A stretch of DNA of 64,000 nt, from positions 25,782,565 through 25,846,564 of the forward strand of contig NC_073303.1 of assembly GCF_027595985.1 (NCBI RefSeq), in the 5' to 3' direction. Below the pieces are notes generated by a model, which was not told where the DNA came from, did not search any database, and saw nothing but the letters and a program-made list of their open reading frames with translations. Of this stretch, positions 40,263 to 52,400 are shown one piece after another. The stretch is from Sorex araneus (taxonomy: Eukaryota > Chordata > Mammalia > Eulipotyphla > Soricidae). Positions within the stretch are counted from its first letter, which is position 1; each line of letters starts with the position of its first letter. The position numbers were made by a program, and so were the translations under genes.

Positions 40263-41689
40263 CACCCGGCTGCTTTCTAAGGCCCCAGGTAGGGTCCCAG
40301 GCCACACGCATCTGAGAAACCTGGAGCGCCCCCAAGAGGGGAGGGAGACTCAGAGGGGAGGGGCTGGAAGGGCAAATGAAACACGCGTTCTCCCTCTTCT
40401 CAAACCTCAGGCACACCAGGAAAGACGGTTCTGGCATCAGGACAGCCGCGGCCGCGCCCCAGAGGCGTGGAGAGTTCCCAGGCGGCCCCTCCCTCCCGCC
40501 CTGCCACAGGGGCACCTGCAAGTGTGTCCATGAGGAAGCGGCCCAGGAGACGCAAGTTCCCCGTCCGGGACGCGGAGCCGGGCTGCGGGACGAGACGGGG
40601 CCTGGCGGGGACGGGGCCTCCCCCAGGGCGGGCGGGGTCCTGTCTGTGAGCATGGCTTCCCCTCCCCCCCAGGGCACCCTCTGCCCTGCTGATGGGGCGG
40701 GGGGCTCCTCAGGCACCCCCTCCGAGCCCCTGTGTCGCACGTCTGTGGCCCTGGGGCAGTGGGCACTGAGGAACACTGCCCCCCCCCCACCCCCAGCTGC
40801 CCTGCTCTCCTGCCGTGACCTCGGCCAGCCCCCCGTGAGCAGGCCACCCGCCACCGTCCCTCAAGCAGCCGCTCCAGGAGGGCGGCGCAGACGCCACTCA
40901 CGTGAGCTCGGTGCTGCTGGCAGGCGGGGGGCAGCGGGGGCACCCCCGGGGCAGCGCCACGGTCCTCCTTCCCGGCGGCCTCCTCGAGAACCTCCTCCCC
41001 AGTGCCCAGGCGCCCGAGCACGCCGGCAGAGGAGACTCCCCACCCACGGCAACCTGCCGGGCAGGGCAGGCCGCTGCACACCTCCCCTGAGAAACGCTTC
41101 CGGCCCCCTCCCTCCCCGCCAGGAACCCAGGCAGGCCGGGGCAGTGCCTCCCTCCCTCCCTCCCGCGGCAGCTCCGGACTGCCCTTGGGATCCCCGGGGC
41201 CACGGTGCGGCTCGGGCATTGACCTGCCACCCGGGCCGGGCCGGCACTTCCTTGTCTGGGCAGGCGGGGGCTGGACGGGCGCCAGCGGGGCACCCCGGGA
41301 GCACGCACACGCACACACGCGTGCAGGCAGGCAGGCACGCACGCAGGCACCGATTCCAAAGGTGGCCGCGGAGCCGGTTACGCCTGAGCTCGGGGGCGAA
41401 GCCCAGTCACCGCGGAGGAGGCTGGGCACCGGGTCCGAGCGCTGGCCTCTGCGTGGACCCGGGCCGAGGGCTCCTCTTCAGGGAGTGTCTTCTTTCTCCG
41501 TGCGTGCAGATGAAGGACTCGGTCTCCCGCCGGGCCTCGGGGCGGCGGCAGTGCTTGGGCCCAAACCCATTCGCTGGCTCCCGGGTCATCTCTGACCACA
41601 GCGGGGACAAGGGACACTACCAGGAACTTCCTCTTCTCCCAAAAGATAAGCCAGCACCTCCCCAAGTTCCTTCAGGAGCCCTCTGCCTT

Positions 41690-42035
41690 GGTCTGTGTTT
41701 TGTCTTGGGGTCACGCCCGGCGATGCTTGGGGGTCACTCCTGGCTCTGCACTCAGGAATTACTCCTAGTGGTGCTCGGGGACCGTATGGGCACCCGGGCC
41801 GGCCCCACGCAAGGCACGAGTCCTGCCTGCTGTGCAGTGAAGTCTCTGCCCTGGGCTGGAGCCACAGTCCAGCGGGGAGGGCACTGGCCTCGCCTGCAGC
41901 TGACCCATCCGGTTTGACCCCCAGCACCCCATATGGCCCGGGGGCCCCACCAGGAGTGACCCCTGAGCGCAGAGCCAGGCGTAAGTCCTGAGGCCGCAGG
42001 GTGTGGCCCCCCCCCAACAAAACAACAAACAAAAC
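41690..42035. mobile_element. Old SOR SINE pair, minus then plus
   Basis: Minus 41690-41850 (GGGTCACGCCCGGCGATGC) and plus 41853-42035 (GGGCTGGAGCCACAGTCCAGC). 42036-42271 is unique. Confidence 0.72.
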
Positions 42036-42286
42036 CTTAATACCAGAAAGAGCCCCCCGAGAACTGATGTGCCCCCGTGATTCCAGCTGGCAACCCTCCG
42101 CTGGGGCCCCCTGGCTCACCCCCTGAGATGACAGGAAGCTCCTGGCACTTCAGCAGCTTCTCGCCCCAAATGTTAACCTGAATCCGAGAGCCGGGGCCCG
42201 ATCCCTGAGGACGGCACGCGGCAGTCTCGGAGAGCCGGGAGGGTCTGGGAGCTGGAGAGGACAGCTTCTGCTGTGGTCTTTCTTTC

Positions 42287-42459
42287 TTTTGCTTTTTGGG
42301 TCACATCCAATGATGCCCAGGGGTTATTCCTGGCTCTGCACTCAGGAATGACTCCTGGCGAGGTGCTCAGGGCACCATATGGGATGCTGGGAATCGAACC
42401 TGGGTCGGCCGCATGCAAGGCAAACGCCCTCCCCACTGTGCTATCTCGCCAGCCCCTGG
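42287..42459 (-). mobile_element. SOR-type SINE, first of a same-site pair
   Basis: Flanked by TGTGGTCTTTCTTTC at 42272-42286 and 42460-42474. Confidence 0.97.
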
Positions 42460-42474
42460 TGTGGTCTTTCTTTC

Positions 42475-42660
42475 TTTCTTTCTTTTTTTTTTTGCTCTTT
42501 AGGTCACACCCAGCAGTGCACAGGGGTCACTCCTGGCTCTGCACTCAGGAATTACCTCTGGCGCTGGTCAGGGGACCATATGGGATGCTGGGAATTGAAC
42601 CCGGGTCGGCCGCGTGCAAGGCAAGCGCCCTCCCCACTGTGCTATGGCTCCAGCCCCGGG
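42475..42660 (-). mobile_element. SOR-type SINE, second of a same-site pair
   Basis: Flanked by the same 15-mer at 42460-42474 and 42661-42675. 42676-43317 is GC-rich unique DNA. Confidence 0.97.
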
Positions 42661-43317
42661 TGTGGTCTTTCTTTCCAGAAGCTTTGACCTTTCTGACAAC
42701 CGAAGAGCTCCAGGAAAGCTCTTCTGCCCGCCGCCCCCTTCATGGCCCCCGGCCAAGCTGCCCAAGCGTCCAGGGCAGCTGCGTCTGGATGCCGCTCAGG
42801 GTCAGGCGCCGTCCGGGACTGCCCAGGCGGAGAAGCTCCTTTGCCACCAAACTCCCCAGCCGGAACGGTGCCCATCGCCCAGAGCGGCTGACCCCCGGCT
42901 CCCAACCAGCCTGGGCAGCTCTGCTCGGTCCTCAGCTTCCCCGGGGTTCCCTTCCGGGACGGGGCCTGGACGATGAGGCATGAGGCCCCTCCCAGCTCCC
43001 GGACCCTCCTACATCACTCTTCCCTCCTCAAAGGCTCCGGCCATCCCTTCGTCCCGCCCAGTCCCAAAGCCTGAGGAGAGCTCTCGGGGGAGAGACTGGG
43101 GGGACAGGGCGGGGGGAGCAGCGTGAGAATCCCCGGGGAGAACGGAAGCCTCTCGGTCCGCCGAGGGCTGCCCCCGGACAGCCTGAGGATTGGGCTGCGC
43201 TTCTGGACCTGGGTAGGGACTGATCCAGTCTGCGGTGTAGCCGCGGCCCTGTCAGACGCATGTGCTCATGGAGCTCTCGGCTGCGAAGGGTGAGTCATTC
43301 CTGCGAGTGACTCAGAC

Positions 43318-43505
43318 TTTTTTGGTTTTGGGTGTGGGGGGGCACACCTGGTGGTGCTCAGGGCTTATTACTCCTGGCTCTGTGCTCAGGAGTCAGTCCT
43401 GGTGGGGCTTAGGAGGACCCTCTGGGGTGCCAGTGGTCGAACCTGGGTCAGATGTGTGCAGGGCAAGTGCCCCACCTGCTGTGCAGTATTTATTTCTCAG
43501 GCCCC
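43318..43505 (-). mobile_element. SOR-type SINE, old
   Basis: GGGGCACACCTGGTGGTGC start; carries a small insertion (TATTTATTTCT) before CAGGCCCC. 43506-43819 is AT-richer unique DNA, nothing recognised. Confidence 0.72.
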
Positions 43506-43819
43506 TGTATGGACAGATTGAAATGACTTCTGAAAACGCACTAACCCAACAAGTGGAATTTTGAGAATAAGCCCGGAAGCAAGTGGAATCCTCAATCCGC
43601 CTTTCCGGGCAGTCAGGTCATGCTACTCGCCTGTCAGCAGGTCTGTGTCACGTGATTCAAATTTACCTATGACGGGTGTTTTACCCACAACTGGCATTTT
43701 CTACTACTTGACTCTGTCAAATAGGAAAGACGTGAATACCGTATAACGCGAAGACGCAAAAGTCAAACTAATCAAGATTCTGAGTTTGTGAGACCAATGG
43801 TTAATAAAAGTAACGACAT

Positions 43820-44210
43820 GGGGGCCGGAGCGGTAGCACAGCGGGGAGGGCGTTTGCCTTGCACTCGGCCGACCTGGGTTCAATTCCCAGCATCCCATAT
43901 GGTCCCCTGACCACCACCAGGAGTAATTCCTGAGTGCAGAACCAGGAGTAACCCCTGTGCATCGCCGGGTGTGACCAAAAAAAGCAAAAAAAAACAAAAC
44001 AAAAACTGAATAGTGTTTTTACCACTTAGAAAAAAAGGAAACGAGAGGCTGGAGACAGTACAGCGTGTAAGGCACCTGCCTTGCAGGTGGCATACCTGGC
44101 TTCAGTCTCCTGCTGCCGTAGGGTCCCTAGGGCACCACCAGGAGTGACCCTGAGCACAGAGCCAGAAGTTAGCTCTGAGCAGTTCGGTGTGGCCCCCAAA
44201 CAAACACACA
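43820..44210 (+). mobile_element. Young and old SOR-type SINEs in tandem
   Basis: 43820-44010 is full length (GGGGCCGGAGCGGTAGCACAG, A-rich tail); 44045-44210 is diverged. Confidence 0.88.
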
Positions 44211-44269
44211 AAATGAATTTACAGAAAGTAACAAAATGTATTTCCAACTTTAAGACTTACCTTTTTGGT

Positions 44270-44450
44270 CTGTTTTGTGCCACACCCGGCAGTGCTCAGG
44301 GCTTACTCCCGGTGATGCTTGCGTGGGTGAGTGGGTGGGTGGGTGGGGATGGGGGGGGGTCCATCTGTGGTGCCAGAGACTGAGCCCACGTGGGTATGTG
44401 TGTAAAGCAAATACCCTAACCGCCTGCTGTACTGACTCTCTGGTCCCTGA
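44270..44450 (-). mobile_element. SOR-type SINE, old, with (GGGT)n expansion
   Basis: TGCCACACCCGGCAGTGCTC start; GTGGGTGGGTGGGTGGGG inside. Confidence 0.65.
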
Positions 44451-44639
44451 AGATAACCTGAATACAAGCTTAAGAATTCAGCTGACTTTGATATAAAAAA
44501 AGACCTTTTTTTTTCCTATATACGGAGTCTCTGTCATGAAACAAATGTCAGGACCATCAGCAAAGGACACCCATGCCTTATGCGTTTTCAAACTTCAGCT
44601 CAGACCCGCACAAATATGACTGGCTGCTTTCTTTGGTTT

Positions 44640-44852
44640 TGCTTTTGCAGTGACGATGGTCATACAGGAGAGGCTCGTGCTCGACCACTGAGCTTCGTCT
44701 CTGGCTCTGACCACCTGGCTGCTGGGGAGGGTCCAGGAAGCCTGGGCCACACCTGGTGGAGCTGGGGGCCATGCGGTTTTGGGGCGCCAACCTAGGGCCC
44801 CACATCTCCAGGGCATGTGCTCTACCACCTGAGCCACATCCTCACGCCACCT
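44640..44852 (-). mobile_element. tRNA-Ala-like SINE fragments
   Basis: GCATGTGCTCTACCACCTGAGCC at about 44812 and GCTCGTGCTCGACCACTGAGC at about 44671 look like antisense tRNA-Ala-type heads, as in the element at 1507. Confidence 0.42.
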
Positions 44853-45164
44853 CCCCAACTGGTTTTTTATTATTGAAAATTTTTTTTCCACAAAAGTGCA
44901 TAGCAATTTAATAGACAACCCAGCAAGTGGTGATAAAAACCACTGAAAACACATTAAATGTAAAAAAATAAAAGGACCTTGACCTATGCTTTACACTGTG
45001 TATAAAAATTAACTAAAAATGGATCATAAATCTAACTGTAAAATGAAAAGGGGAAAAAAAAAAGAGGCAAACTTTCAGAAGAGCACGTAGGAGAAAATCT
45101 CTGTGACCCTGTCTTAGGCGAAGAGGTCTCAGCTCTGACATTAAACACACAAATCACAGCCCCT

Positions 45165-45487
45165 GGAGATAACACACAGGCTAGTGTGTAGGGTCAATCC
45201 CCAGCGTCACACAGCCAGTCCCCCAAACACCACTGCAAGTGACCCCCACACACTGAGCCATGAGTAGGGTGTGCCCCCCCTACACACAAACGTTCATTCA
45301 TTTCATTATTTATTTATTTAGCTTTTTCTGGGTCACACCCGGTGACACACAGGGGTTACTCCTGGCTCTACACTCAGGAATTATTCCTGGCAGTGCTCAG
45401 GGGACCATATGGGATGTAGGGTCAATCGAACCCGGGTCGGCTGCGTGCAAGGCAAACACCCTCTTTGCTGTACTATCACTCCAGCCC
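45165..45487. mobile_element. Old plus SOR SINE and young minus SOR SINE inside L1
   Basis: Plus relic 45165-45290; minus full copy 45315-45487 (GGGTCACACCCGGTGACACAC to CACTCCAGCCC). Confidence 0.85.
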
Positions 45488-45714
45488 TGTCAATTTGTTT
45501 TTAAAAAGGTGACAGGCCAGGGGGACCTGGTCCAATCTCTGATGCTGTGTGGTACCCAGAACAGAGTGGTGAGTAGCTCCTGAGCACTGTGGGGTGTTCT
45601 CCCCCACAGAGGTGGGGGCGGGGGAGGGAATAATTGATAAACTTGACTGAACTGAAGTAAAGGATTTCTGGTTTTTGAAAGATCCCATTAAGATAATGAA
45701 GACAAGCGTCCTGC

Positions 45715-45850
45715 CTGCTGGGCTATCACTCGGAATCCCTTGCACATGGCTGACCTGGGTTCGATCCTGGCACCCCCTGGGATCCCCCGAGTCCCACCAG
45801 GAGTGAACCCTGAGTGCTGCCGGGTGTGGCCCCACGACAAAACCAAAAAC
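45715..45850 (+). mobile_element. SOR-type SINE, head lost
   Basis: TTGCACATGGCTGACCTGGG and GGGTTCGATCCTGGC, then a shortened body. Confidence 0.65.
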
Positions 45851-46089
45851 AAGGCGCTCACAGAGGAACCCTCATGACTCCCCAGCCGGGAACCCCGGTG
45901 AGGAGCAGCAAACAGCGTGCCCCGGCTCTGTCCCAACAGACACACGCGTCTGACACAACACTGGCCTCCAAAGTATACCAAGAAGCTCTGAGATTCAGCA
46001 GCAAACGAACAGACTTGGAAAGATACTTCACCCAAGAGATTCAGCTGGGACAGAGGCCTATGACAAAGAGTCACTAGCAAAAAGCACAG

Positions 46090-46229
46090 CCACAACTTGG
46101 GAGGGAGGGCGAGACGGGGCAAGGGCTGAGACATGTGCCTGTCATGTGGCTGACGCTGATCGATCCCAGCACCTCGTGGGCCCCCGGATGCAGCCCAAGA
46201 TAGCCCCCACCATGATCTCCGGCATTGGT

Positions 46230-46285
<56 letters not shown>
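46090..46285 (+). mobile_element. SOR-type SINE relic ending in (CA)n, inside L1
   Basis: CTGTCATGTGGCTGACGCTG and CGATCCCAGCACC, then (CA)n at 46231-46284. L1 sequence resumes at 46286. Confidence 0.6.
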
Positions 46286-46288
<3 letters not shown>

Positions 46289-46804
46289 CCACAATGAGAT
46301 ACCGCTACGAACCAATGAGAACGTCCAAAATAAATCAAATCAAAACCTGACATCACGGAGAAGCAAGCCTGGCACACTCCCGGCACAGGGTGGGGTACCT
46401 CCAAAATGCCAGAGACCCTCGGCACAGCTATGTTCGGAGACACTTTGGCAGCAGGACCCTTTTGACCCCTAGCTCCAACAATGCCACTTGGAGGTATTTA
46501 CTTGCATGAAATGAAAACCTAAGTGCAGACCCAGCATATAAATGCTGAGGCACCGTTCCTTGCGGCTGGAAGCCACCTACCGAATCTCCCCCAACCTGAC
46601 ATTGGTCATTTCTTGCCTCCAACATTTTCTACGGCCAGGCAGAGAACAGTTCTCCATGTTAATATGTAATCTTGGCACAACACATTGTTCCTGATAATAA
46701 TTAAACCGAGTTTTTACTATTAAATCTTTTTATTCTTTTTGCAGAGAATAACCTCGGTAACGTTCACTGGAGGATTTATTCTGAAAAGTTACCCTATTTT
46801 TTGC

Positions 46805-46982
46805 GGGGGAGGGACATTGCTTTTTGGGTCACATGGCGATGCTCGGGAGTTACTCCTGGTTCTGCACTCAGGAATTACTCCTGGTGGTGCTTGGGGTACC
46901 ATTTAGGAAGCCGGGGACCAAACCCAGGTTGGCTGCATGCAAGGCAAACATCCTGTCCACTGTACCTATCGCTCTGGCCCCT
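46805..46982 (-). mobile_element. SOR-type SINE
   Basis: GGGTCACATGGCGATGCTC (3-bp deletion) to TATCGCTCTGGCCCC. 46601-46804 is AT-rich unique DNA. Confidence 0.87.
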
Positions 46983-47049
46983 GAGAAGTTATTTTTTAAA
47001 CAGAAAAATAAGACGGCTTATGATAGTCTCTCACCTTAATGAAAAGAGT

Positions 47050-47222
47050 CGGAGGCCAGAGAGATAATGCAAGGGTTCAGGCACTGGCCTTACACGTGGC
47101 TGACCTGGGTTCGATCCCAGGCACCCCATACGGCCTCCTGAGCCCACCAGAAGTGATTCCTGAATGCAGAGCCAGGAGGAAGCCCGGAACACCATCAGGG
47201 GTGGCCCCAAAAAACAAAAACA
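47050..47222 (+). mobile_element. SOR-type SINE
   Basis: GGAGGCCAGAGAGATAATGC head, GGTTCGATCCCAGGC B box. Confidence 0.83.
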
Positions 47223-47267
47223 GTCATCTAAGCAGGCTGGCATGTGATCCAAGTCAGAGGCAGAGAA

Positions 47268-47308
<41 letters not shown>

Positions 47309-47430
47309 ACTCACACACACATACACACACATACAAAGAAACAAAAAACAAAAATAGTCATCTAAGCAGGCTAGCATGTGATTCAAGTCAGAGGCAGAGC
47401 ACACACACACACACATACACACACACGTCA
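47222..47430. repeat. Tandem duplication with (CA)n
   Basis: A 44-bp unit AGTCATCTAAGCAGGCT... at 47222-47266 recurs at 47356-47399, 134 bp on, each followed by (CA)n (47267-47332, 47400-47428). Confidence 0.93.
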
Positions 47431-47559
47431 ACCTGTCCAGGGAGACAACTTGATAGGCTGGGGCGTGGCCCTGCATTCGGGTTCTTCCCTAGTACCTGGC
47501 CCCCAGCGTCACTGGAAGGGGATCTAAGAACAGGACTGGAGACAGCAATGCAAGTCTCT

Positions 47560-47580
47560 CTGTCTCTCTCTGTCTCTCTC

Positions 47581-47621
<41 letters not shown>

Positions 47622-47623
47622 TA
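47560..47623. repeat. (CT)n-(CA)n microsatellite
   Basis: CT-rich run with GT interruptions, then CACACACA. Confidence 0.95.
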
Positions 47624-47739
47624 CATATGCCAATTATGAAACTTTTAAAATTATGACATATATTTATATATAATTTACAATGTTGGAATTCCCAGTCAAG
47701 TGTCTTCTTTGCTCATAAATCCCGAACGTTAATTTGTTT

Positions 47740-48085
47740 TTGGTTTGGGACCATCGCCAGCAGTGCTCAGGGCTCACTCCTGGAGGTGCTGGGGGACCAT
47801 GCTGAGTACAGGGATCGAACCCGCGTCAGCCCCAAGCAAGGCAAGAGCCTTCCCCGCTGTCCTATCATCTCTCTGGCCCCAATGATTCATTTTGGTGGGG
47901 GAGCACGAGGGGGACTTAGGCCATACCTAGAGGTACCCAGAGGGATACTCCTGGCTCTGTGCTCAGAGGTCACTCCCAGTGCTGCCTGGGGGACCCTATG
48001 GGGCCGGGAACGAAACCAAGGTCAAGTGCAGGGCAAGTGCCTTTACCCCCGTACGGTCGATCGATTGATCGATCGCTCTGGCCCC
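47740..48085 (-). mobile_element. Two old SOR-type SINEs
   Basis: 47740-47880 and 47885-48085; the second contains GATCGATTGATCGATCG before CTCTGGCCCC. 48086-48919 is GC-rich unique DNA, no gene seen. Confidence 0.66.
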
Positions 48086-48919
48086 TGCATCCTGAAACCT
48101 AATGACTGTGGGAAGCACCAGGCCTGACACGTCGGTGACCTGTGCAGGGGGCCCTGGTCACCTTCTACCACCTTGAGTCCAAGCCGCTTTACCTGCCCAT
48201 GCACCAGAGGACCGAGAGGGGGCTGACCCTCTCCAGCAAGGGGGGCGACAGCAGGAAGCAGGCAGACCCCCTTCGGGGACAGCACAGGAGGGAGACCACC
48301 CAGGGGCAGGGTTTGGGGGAGGACGGGAAAGGGGGTGCAGTTCTGGTGTGGGGGCCAGGTCCTTTGCTCAGCGGCACCAGAGGCTGGCGGGGGAGGCCAT
48401 GGCGAGCCCCGGGCTGAGGCCGGCAGCAGTGCCGGGGCCGGGCAGACGTCCTGTCCTCGGAAGGGCAGGCAGGGGGTGGCCGGGATGGCTGGACCATGCA
48501 GGTGGCGAGGGTCTGGGAAGGGAGGGCGGGAGAGCTGCTTTAGTTCCTGTGTGAGCTGAAATCCCTCCTCTCACCTCTCCCCACCCCACATCGGTCTGCA
48601 GCTGGACCTTGGGCAGAGGCTGTTCCCGCCACCAGGGGCACCTCCCGCCCGCCTCAAGTCCTCATCTCCTGCCTCTCAAGGCAGCGTCTCTGCTCCCAAA
48701 GCCAGTGTTTCCCCAGGTCCGGCCCTGGCCTGCCCCACGCTGCTGCCGTGGCTCCGTTATTAGTCCCGGGGACGTGCAATCTGTTCCTCTGGAAGCTTTG
48801 GGGCGCCCGTGCTTGCTCTGCGGTAGCTTGGCCACATCGACGGCCACCCCGACTCACAAGGGGTCTCTCCAGCCCCGCTGCTGACGTTCTCCTTCCTCCC
48901 GGTCTACGGAACCAGGGAA

Positions 48920-49098
48920 GAGGTGGCTGGAGCGACGGCACGGAGGGCGCTCACCTTGCACGCAGCGGACCCGAGTTTGATCCCCGGAGCCCTGTTGGAT
49001 CCCGCATGTCCCGCTGGGAATGATCCCTGAGAGCAGAGCCAGGGCTCAGCCCCGAACACCACCGGGTGTGGGGCCCCAAAAAGCAAGAACCAAATCCA
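48920..49098 (+). mobile_element. SOR-type SINE, old
   Basis: GTGGCTGGAGCGACGGCACGG head, GAGTTTGATCCCCGG B box, AAAAAGCAAGAACC tail. 49099-49381 is unique. Confidence 0.75.
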
Positions 49099-49394
49099 GG
49101 AAAACAAACCCAAGAACCAAAACCCCACCAGGCTAGATCCAGGTGCTGCTCTCCCTCCCGCCCATGACATTCTTCGCTGCACGTCGAGTCCCCGCCCCTC
49201 CTCGGTGGCATGTGGGCCCCCACCTAGAGCCCCCTCCCAGGCAGGGGGGACCCTTCAAGGAGAGACCCGTGTTTCACTACAGACACGAGGCACTGCGGTG
49301 CGCCCGAGTCAAACACCCTGGAGGCAGACGCCGGAGCCGGCAGCCCTGACCGCTGTCACGGTCCTGAGTCTGCCTCGCTGCAGAAGGGGGCCCC

Positions 49395-49572
49395 GGGGGA
49401 TCGATAGCACAGCGGGTAGGGCGTTTGCCTTGCACGAGGCCGACCCGGGTTCAATTCCCAGCATCCCATATGGTCCCCTGAGCACCGCCAGGAGTAATTC
49501 CTGAGTGCAGAGCCAGGAGTAACCCCTGTGCATCGCCAGGTGTGACCCAAAAAGCAAAAAAAAAAAAAAAAG
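49395..49572 (+). mobile_element. SOR-type SINE with target duplication
   Basis: 13-bp duplication AGAAGGGGGCCCC at 49382-49394 and 49573-49585. 49586-49889 is unique. Confidence 0.97.
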
Positions 49573-49889
49573 AGAAGGGGGCCCCTTGGGAAAGAGCTGG
49601 GTGGCCGCCCTCCCCCCCACACACAGCTCGCTGGGCTCATCAGAGGCATTTTAAATGTCTAGTTTCATGAATGTTTGCTGGAAAATTACTGGTTAAACTA
49701 GGCAAACCTTCCATGGGCAACAAAAAAAAAATTTTTTTTTTTTTTAAAGAAAGAAGACTGGGGGACCCGGGAGTGCTGATGTGGGAAGGTTCCCACGCGG
49801 TACTCAGGGCAGGAGTACCCCGTTAGCGTGCACCCCGTTGGCGGCACGGAGGAGAGGGGAGGGCGGGCACACATGTGCACACACATGCA

Positions 49890-50017
49890 CTCCTGGCTTT
49901 GCACTCAGGAATTACTCCTGGTGATGCTTGCAGGACTATATGGGATGCCAGGAACCGAACCCGAGTCGGCTGTGTGTAAGGCAAACGCCCTACCCGCTGT
50001 GCTATCGCTCCAGCCCC
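49890..50017 (-). mobile_element. SOR-type SINE, tail end missing
   Basis: Starts at CACTCCTGGCTTTGCACTC and ends ATCGCTCCAGCCCC. Confidence 0.92.
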
Positions 50018-52043
50018 ACTGCCTTGAGGGCATCCTATGGATACGGAGGGGAGTTTGTGGACGGGGGGGGGAGGGGGGCCTCAGGTCCCCGACAACCCCC
50101 CACTCCACCCCCCCACCTCTGTGGCCCCAAGGCCGACTTCCAGGACCATCAAAGCAGGAGTGCCAGCCGGCGCACCAACACAACCCCCTCTTCTGTCCGG
50201 TGGTCAGAAGCCACAGAAAACTAACACCAAAGGGGAAACATGGGGTCCGGCCCCGGCCACCCACATCACCGCTGCCGCCACCGTGAGGGCCACACTGGGC
50301 TCGGCCTGGGGCCCGGCTGCCCCTCTCCTGGCAGGCAGGGAATGCCCAGCTGGGAGCGAGCGGGGGACGGTGCCGAGACCCTCCGCATGGGCAGGGTTTC
50401 CTGGGTCCGGGCTCGCAGAGAAGGACAGTCACAGAGGCACCACCCCCAGGCCCGTCTCTCTCCGGTGCTCGCAGCCCTCGCCGGGGGCCTCGGGACCTTG
50501 GAGCCCAACCAACCATCACACAGATCTAGACGGTCACCTCCCACCTGGCCCGTGGCGGGCGACTCGGGCGGGTGTGACCCTGGTGTGAGGCTCCCGGGAG
50601 CTCGGCCCTCGTCCCTCACCAGCCCCCCGAGGTTCAGGGAGACCAAGGACCCAAGCGCCGAGTATCCAAGTCCCAAACGGCTCCCCGTGCCCCCGGCCCC
50701 GGCCCCGGCTCCTCCGCTGCTCTGCTCGTCTCTCAGAGGGTCAGCCCCCTGCCCGGCCGCTCAACCACACCTCTGGTCGCCTTGCTTCGCTCTCCTGCTG
50801 AGAACACCCCCAGACCTCCCTGGCGCCCGAACCACGGGCCCGAGCCCCCAGCCCCAGCCGGCACAGTTCCTCCCCAGGCTGTTTCCCAGCTCGTCCCCTG
50901 ATCAAAGCTTCCATGGAGAACCCCCGGCGGCAGCCGTGCCTTCCCGCCAGCAGGACCTTCGTCCCACACCCAAAACGCCTCAGTTCTGCTCCGCCGGGCC
51001 TCAGGGCCCAGGGGCGTCCAAGGCTGGGGCACGCCCCCACCCCTGAAATGACCCCCAGTACGCTGCTTGCTGCCTGCCTCTCCCGCCACCCCTCCCCACG
51101 CCCCCCGATGCTGCTCCTCGCTGTTGGGGGGAGGGGGCGGGACCCCCAGGCTGGCCAGCGCCGGAGAATGCGATGCCAGGGTTCTCCTGGGCACATCCAG
51201 TGGTGCCTGGGGGGGTTTGGGGTTTTGGTTTTGGTGCTGGGGGATCCATCCCCGGGCCCCCCACACCGGAGTCGTAATGCTACCAGAGTCACGTCCCCGG
51301 GGCCCCTTCCGGTGCTTCTGGCGCCACTGAGACACCATCCCCATGGCCCCAGAGGGTCAAGTTCTGGGTCTTCTTTGCCGAGGACCTTTCACCCGTCCCG
51401 GAGCCCCATGCCGGCATCCCGGCTCCGTGTCCCGGCTTGCCCATGCTCTGCTCTTCCCCCGGAAAGGCTCGACCCAGTGGGACCCGCCCCATCCCTGCCG
51501 GCCGGAGATCTGGCCGCTCTCAGTGCCCGGCCGGGGCAGCAGCCAACTCCCGGGTGAGGTGTCGTCGACGGTCCCAGCCTGCGGGCCCAGCCACCTGCCC
51601 AGGGCCAGGATCCCGATCTGACCCTCGAAACTGCGGACTGGAGGGTCAGGGAACAGACACGGGGTCACAGTCCGAGCCGGGAGTGAGTGCATCAGGTCGT
51701 AGCCAACAACCTTTAACCTTTCAGTCTTCCCTGAAAGATTAAAACCCTCCCGGGCCGGGAGACTGACTTGCAGACACATACACAGGAAAGAAGAGAAATA
51801 AAAGAGACCCTTGTGGTCAGCTCCCCAAAGGTCACTGGAAGAGGGGTGGCCGGCCAGAACAGATGTCACCATCAGAGCCCCCAAAGGTCACTTCTGCTAT
51901 AACATGGACAGAACTGGGCCGGGCGGTGGGTGAGGGGTGGGGGGGGCAGGTGACGCAGAGTCAGTGGGAAGGAGAACGGCCGCGCCAGGCTATCTCACTC
52001 CGGAAGGAAAGAAACAAAGGAAAGAAACAAAGCGACGGAGGGG
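50018..52043. other. GC-rich unique DNA, no gene recognised
   Basis: Many overlapping open frames on both strands, rich in Pro, Ala, Arg and Gly, with no recognised domain. I treat them as by-products of base composition. Confidence 0.5.
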
Positions 52044-52400
52044 AGGCTGGAGAGTGCAGTGGGTAGGGAGCTTGCCAGGCTCGCTGCTGACGCGGGTTCG
52101 ATCCCCGGCCCGCATAGTCCGGTTCTCGGAACACTCTCAGGTACAGCCCAGCCCCCACACCACCCCCAGGGCAGGCACAAGGTCACAACAGACCCTGAAG
52201 GCTCTGGTCCCTGCACAGAGGCAGTGTTGGGGGCCCGGAGCGATAGCACAGTGGGGAGGGCGCTTGCCTCGCACACAGTAGGACCCAGGTTCGATCCCCG
52301 GCCTCCCATACGGCTCCCTGAGCACCGCCAGGAAGGATTCCCGAGGGCAGACTCAGGATTAAGCCCTGAACTCTGCAGGGTGTGGCCCCCAAACCTAGGA
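52044..52400 (+). mobile_element. Two SOR-type SINEs
   Basis: Short old copy 52044-52155 (GGTTCGATCCCCGGCC) and a fuller copy 52228-52400 (GGGGCCCGGAGCGATAGCACAG). 52401-52989 is unique. Confidence 0.78.

Larger units (their letters stand above)
44950..46600 (+). mobile_element. Decayed L1 ORF2 3' region split by SINEs
   Basis: L1-like blocks in sense order: 44960-45160 (ACACTGTGTATAAAAATTAAC, GAGAAAATCTCTGTGACC), 45628-45712 (TTGATAAACTTGACTGAAC), 45955-46075 and 46285-46600 (ACCACAATGAGATACCGC). SINEs at 45165-45290, 45315-45487, 45715-45850 and 46090-46285 interrupt it. Degenerate, no reading frame. Confidence 0.75.

Noticed and set aside
40376..41917. 513-residue plus-strand open frame, the longest in the window, with a 330-residue opposite frame
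   Set aside because: Low-complexity Pro/Arg/Gly/Ser composition in GC-rich DNA, overlaps SINE sequence at its 3' end, no domain, and both strands are equally open. Base composition explains it.
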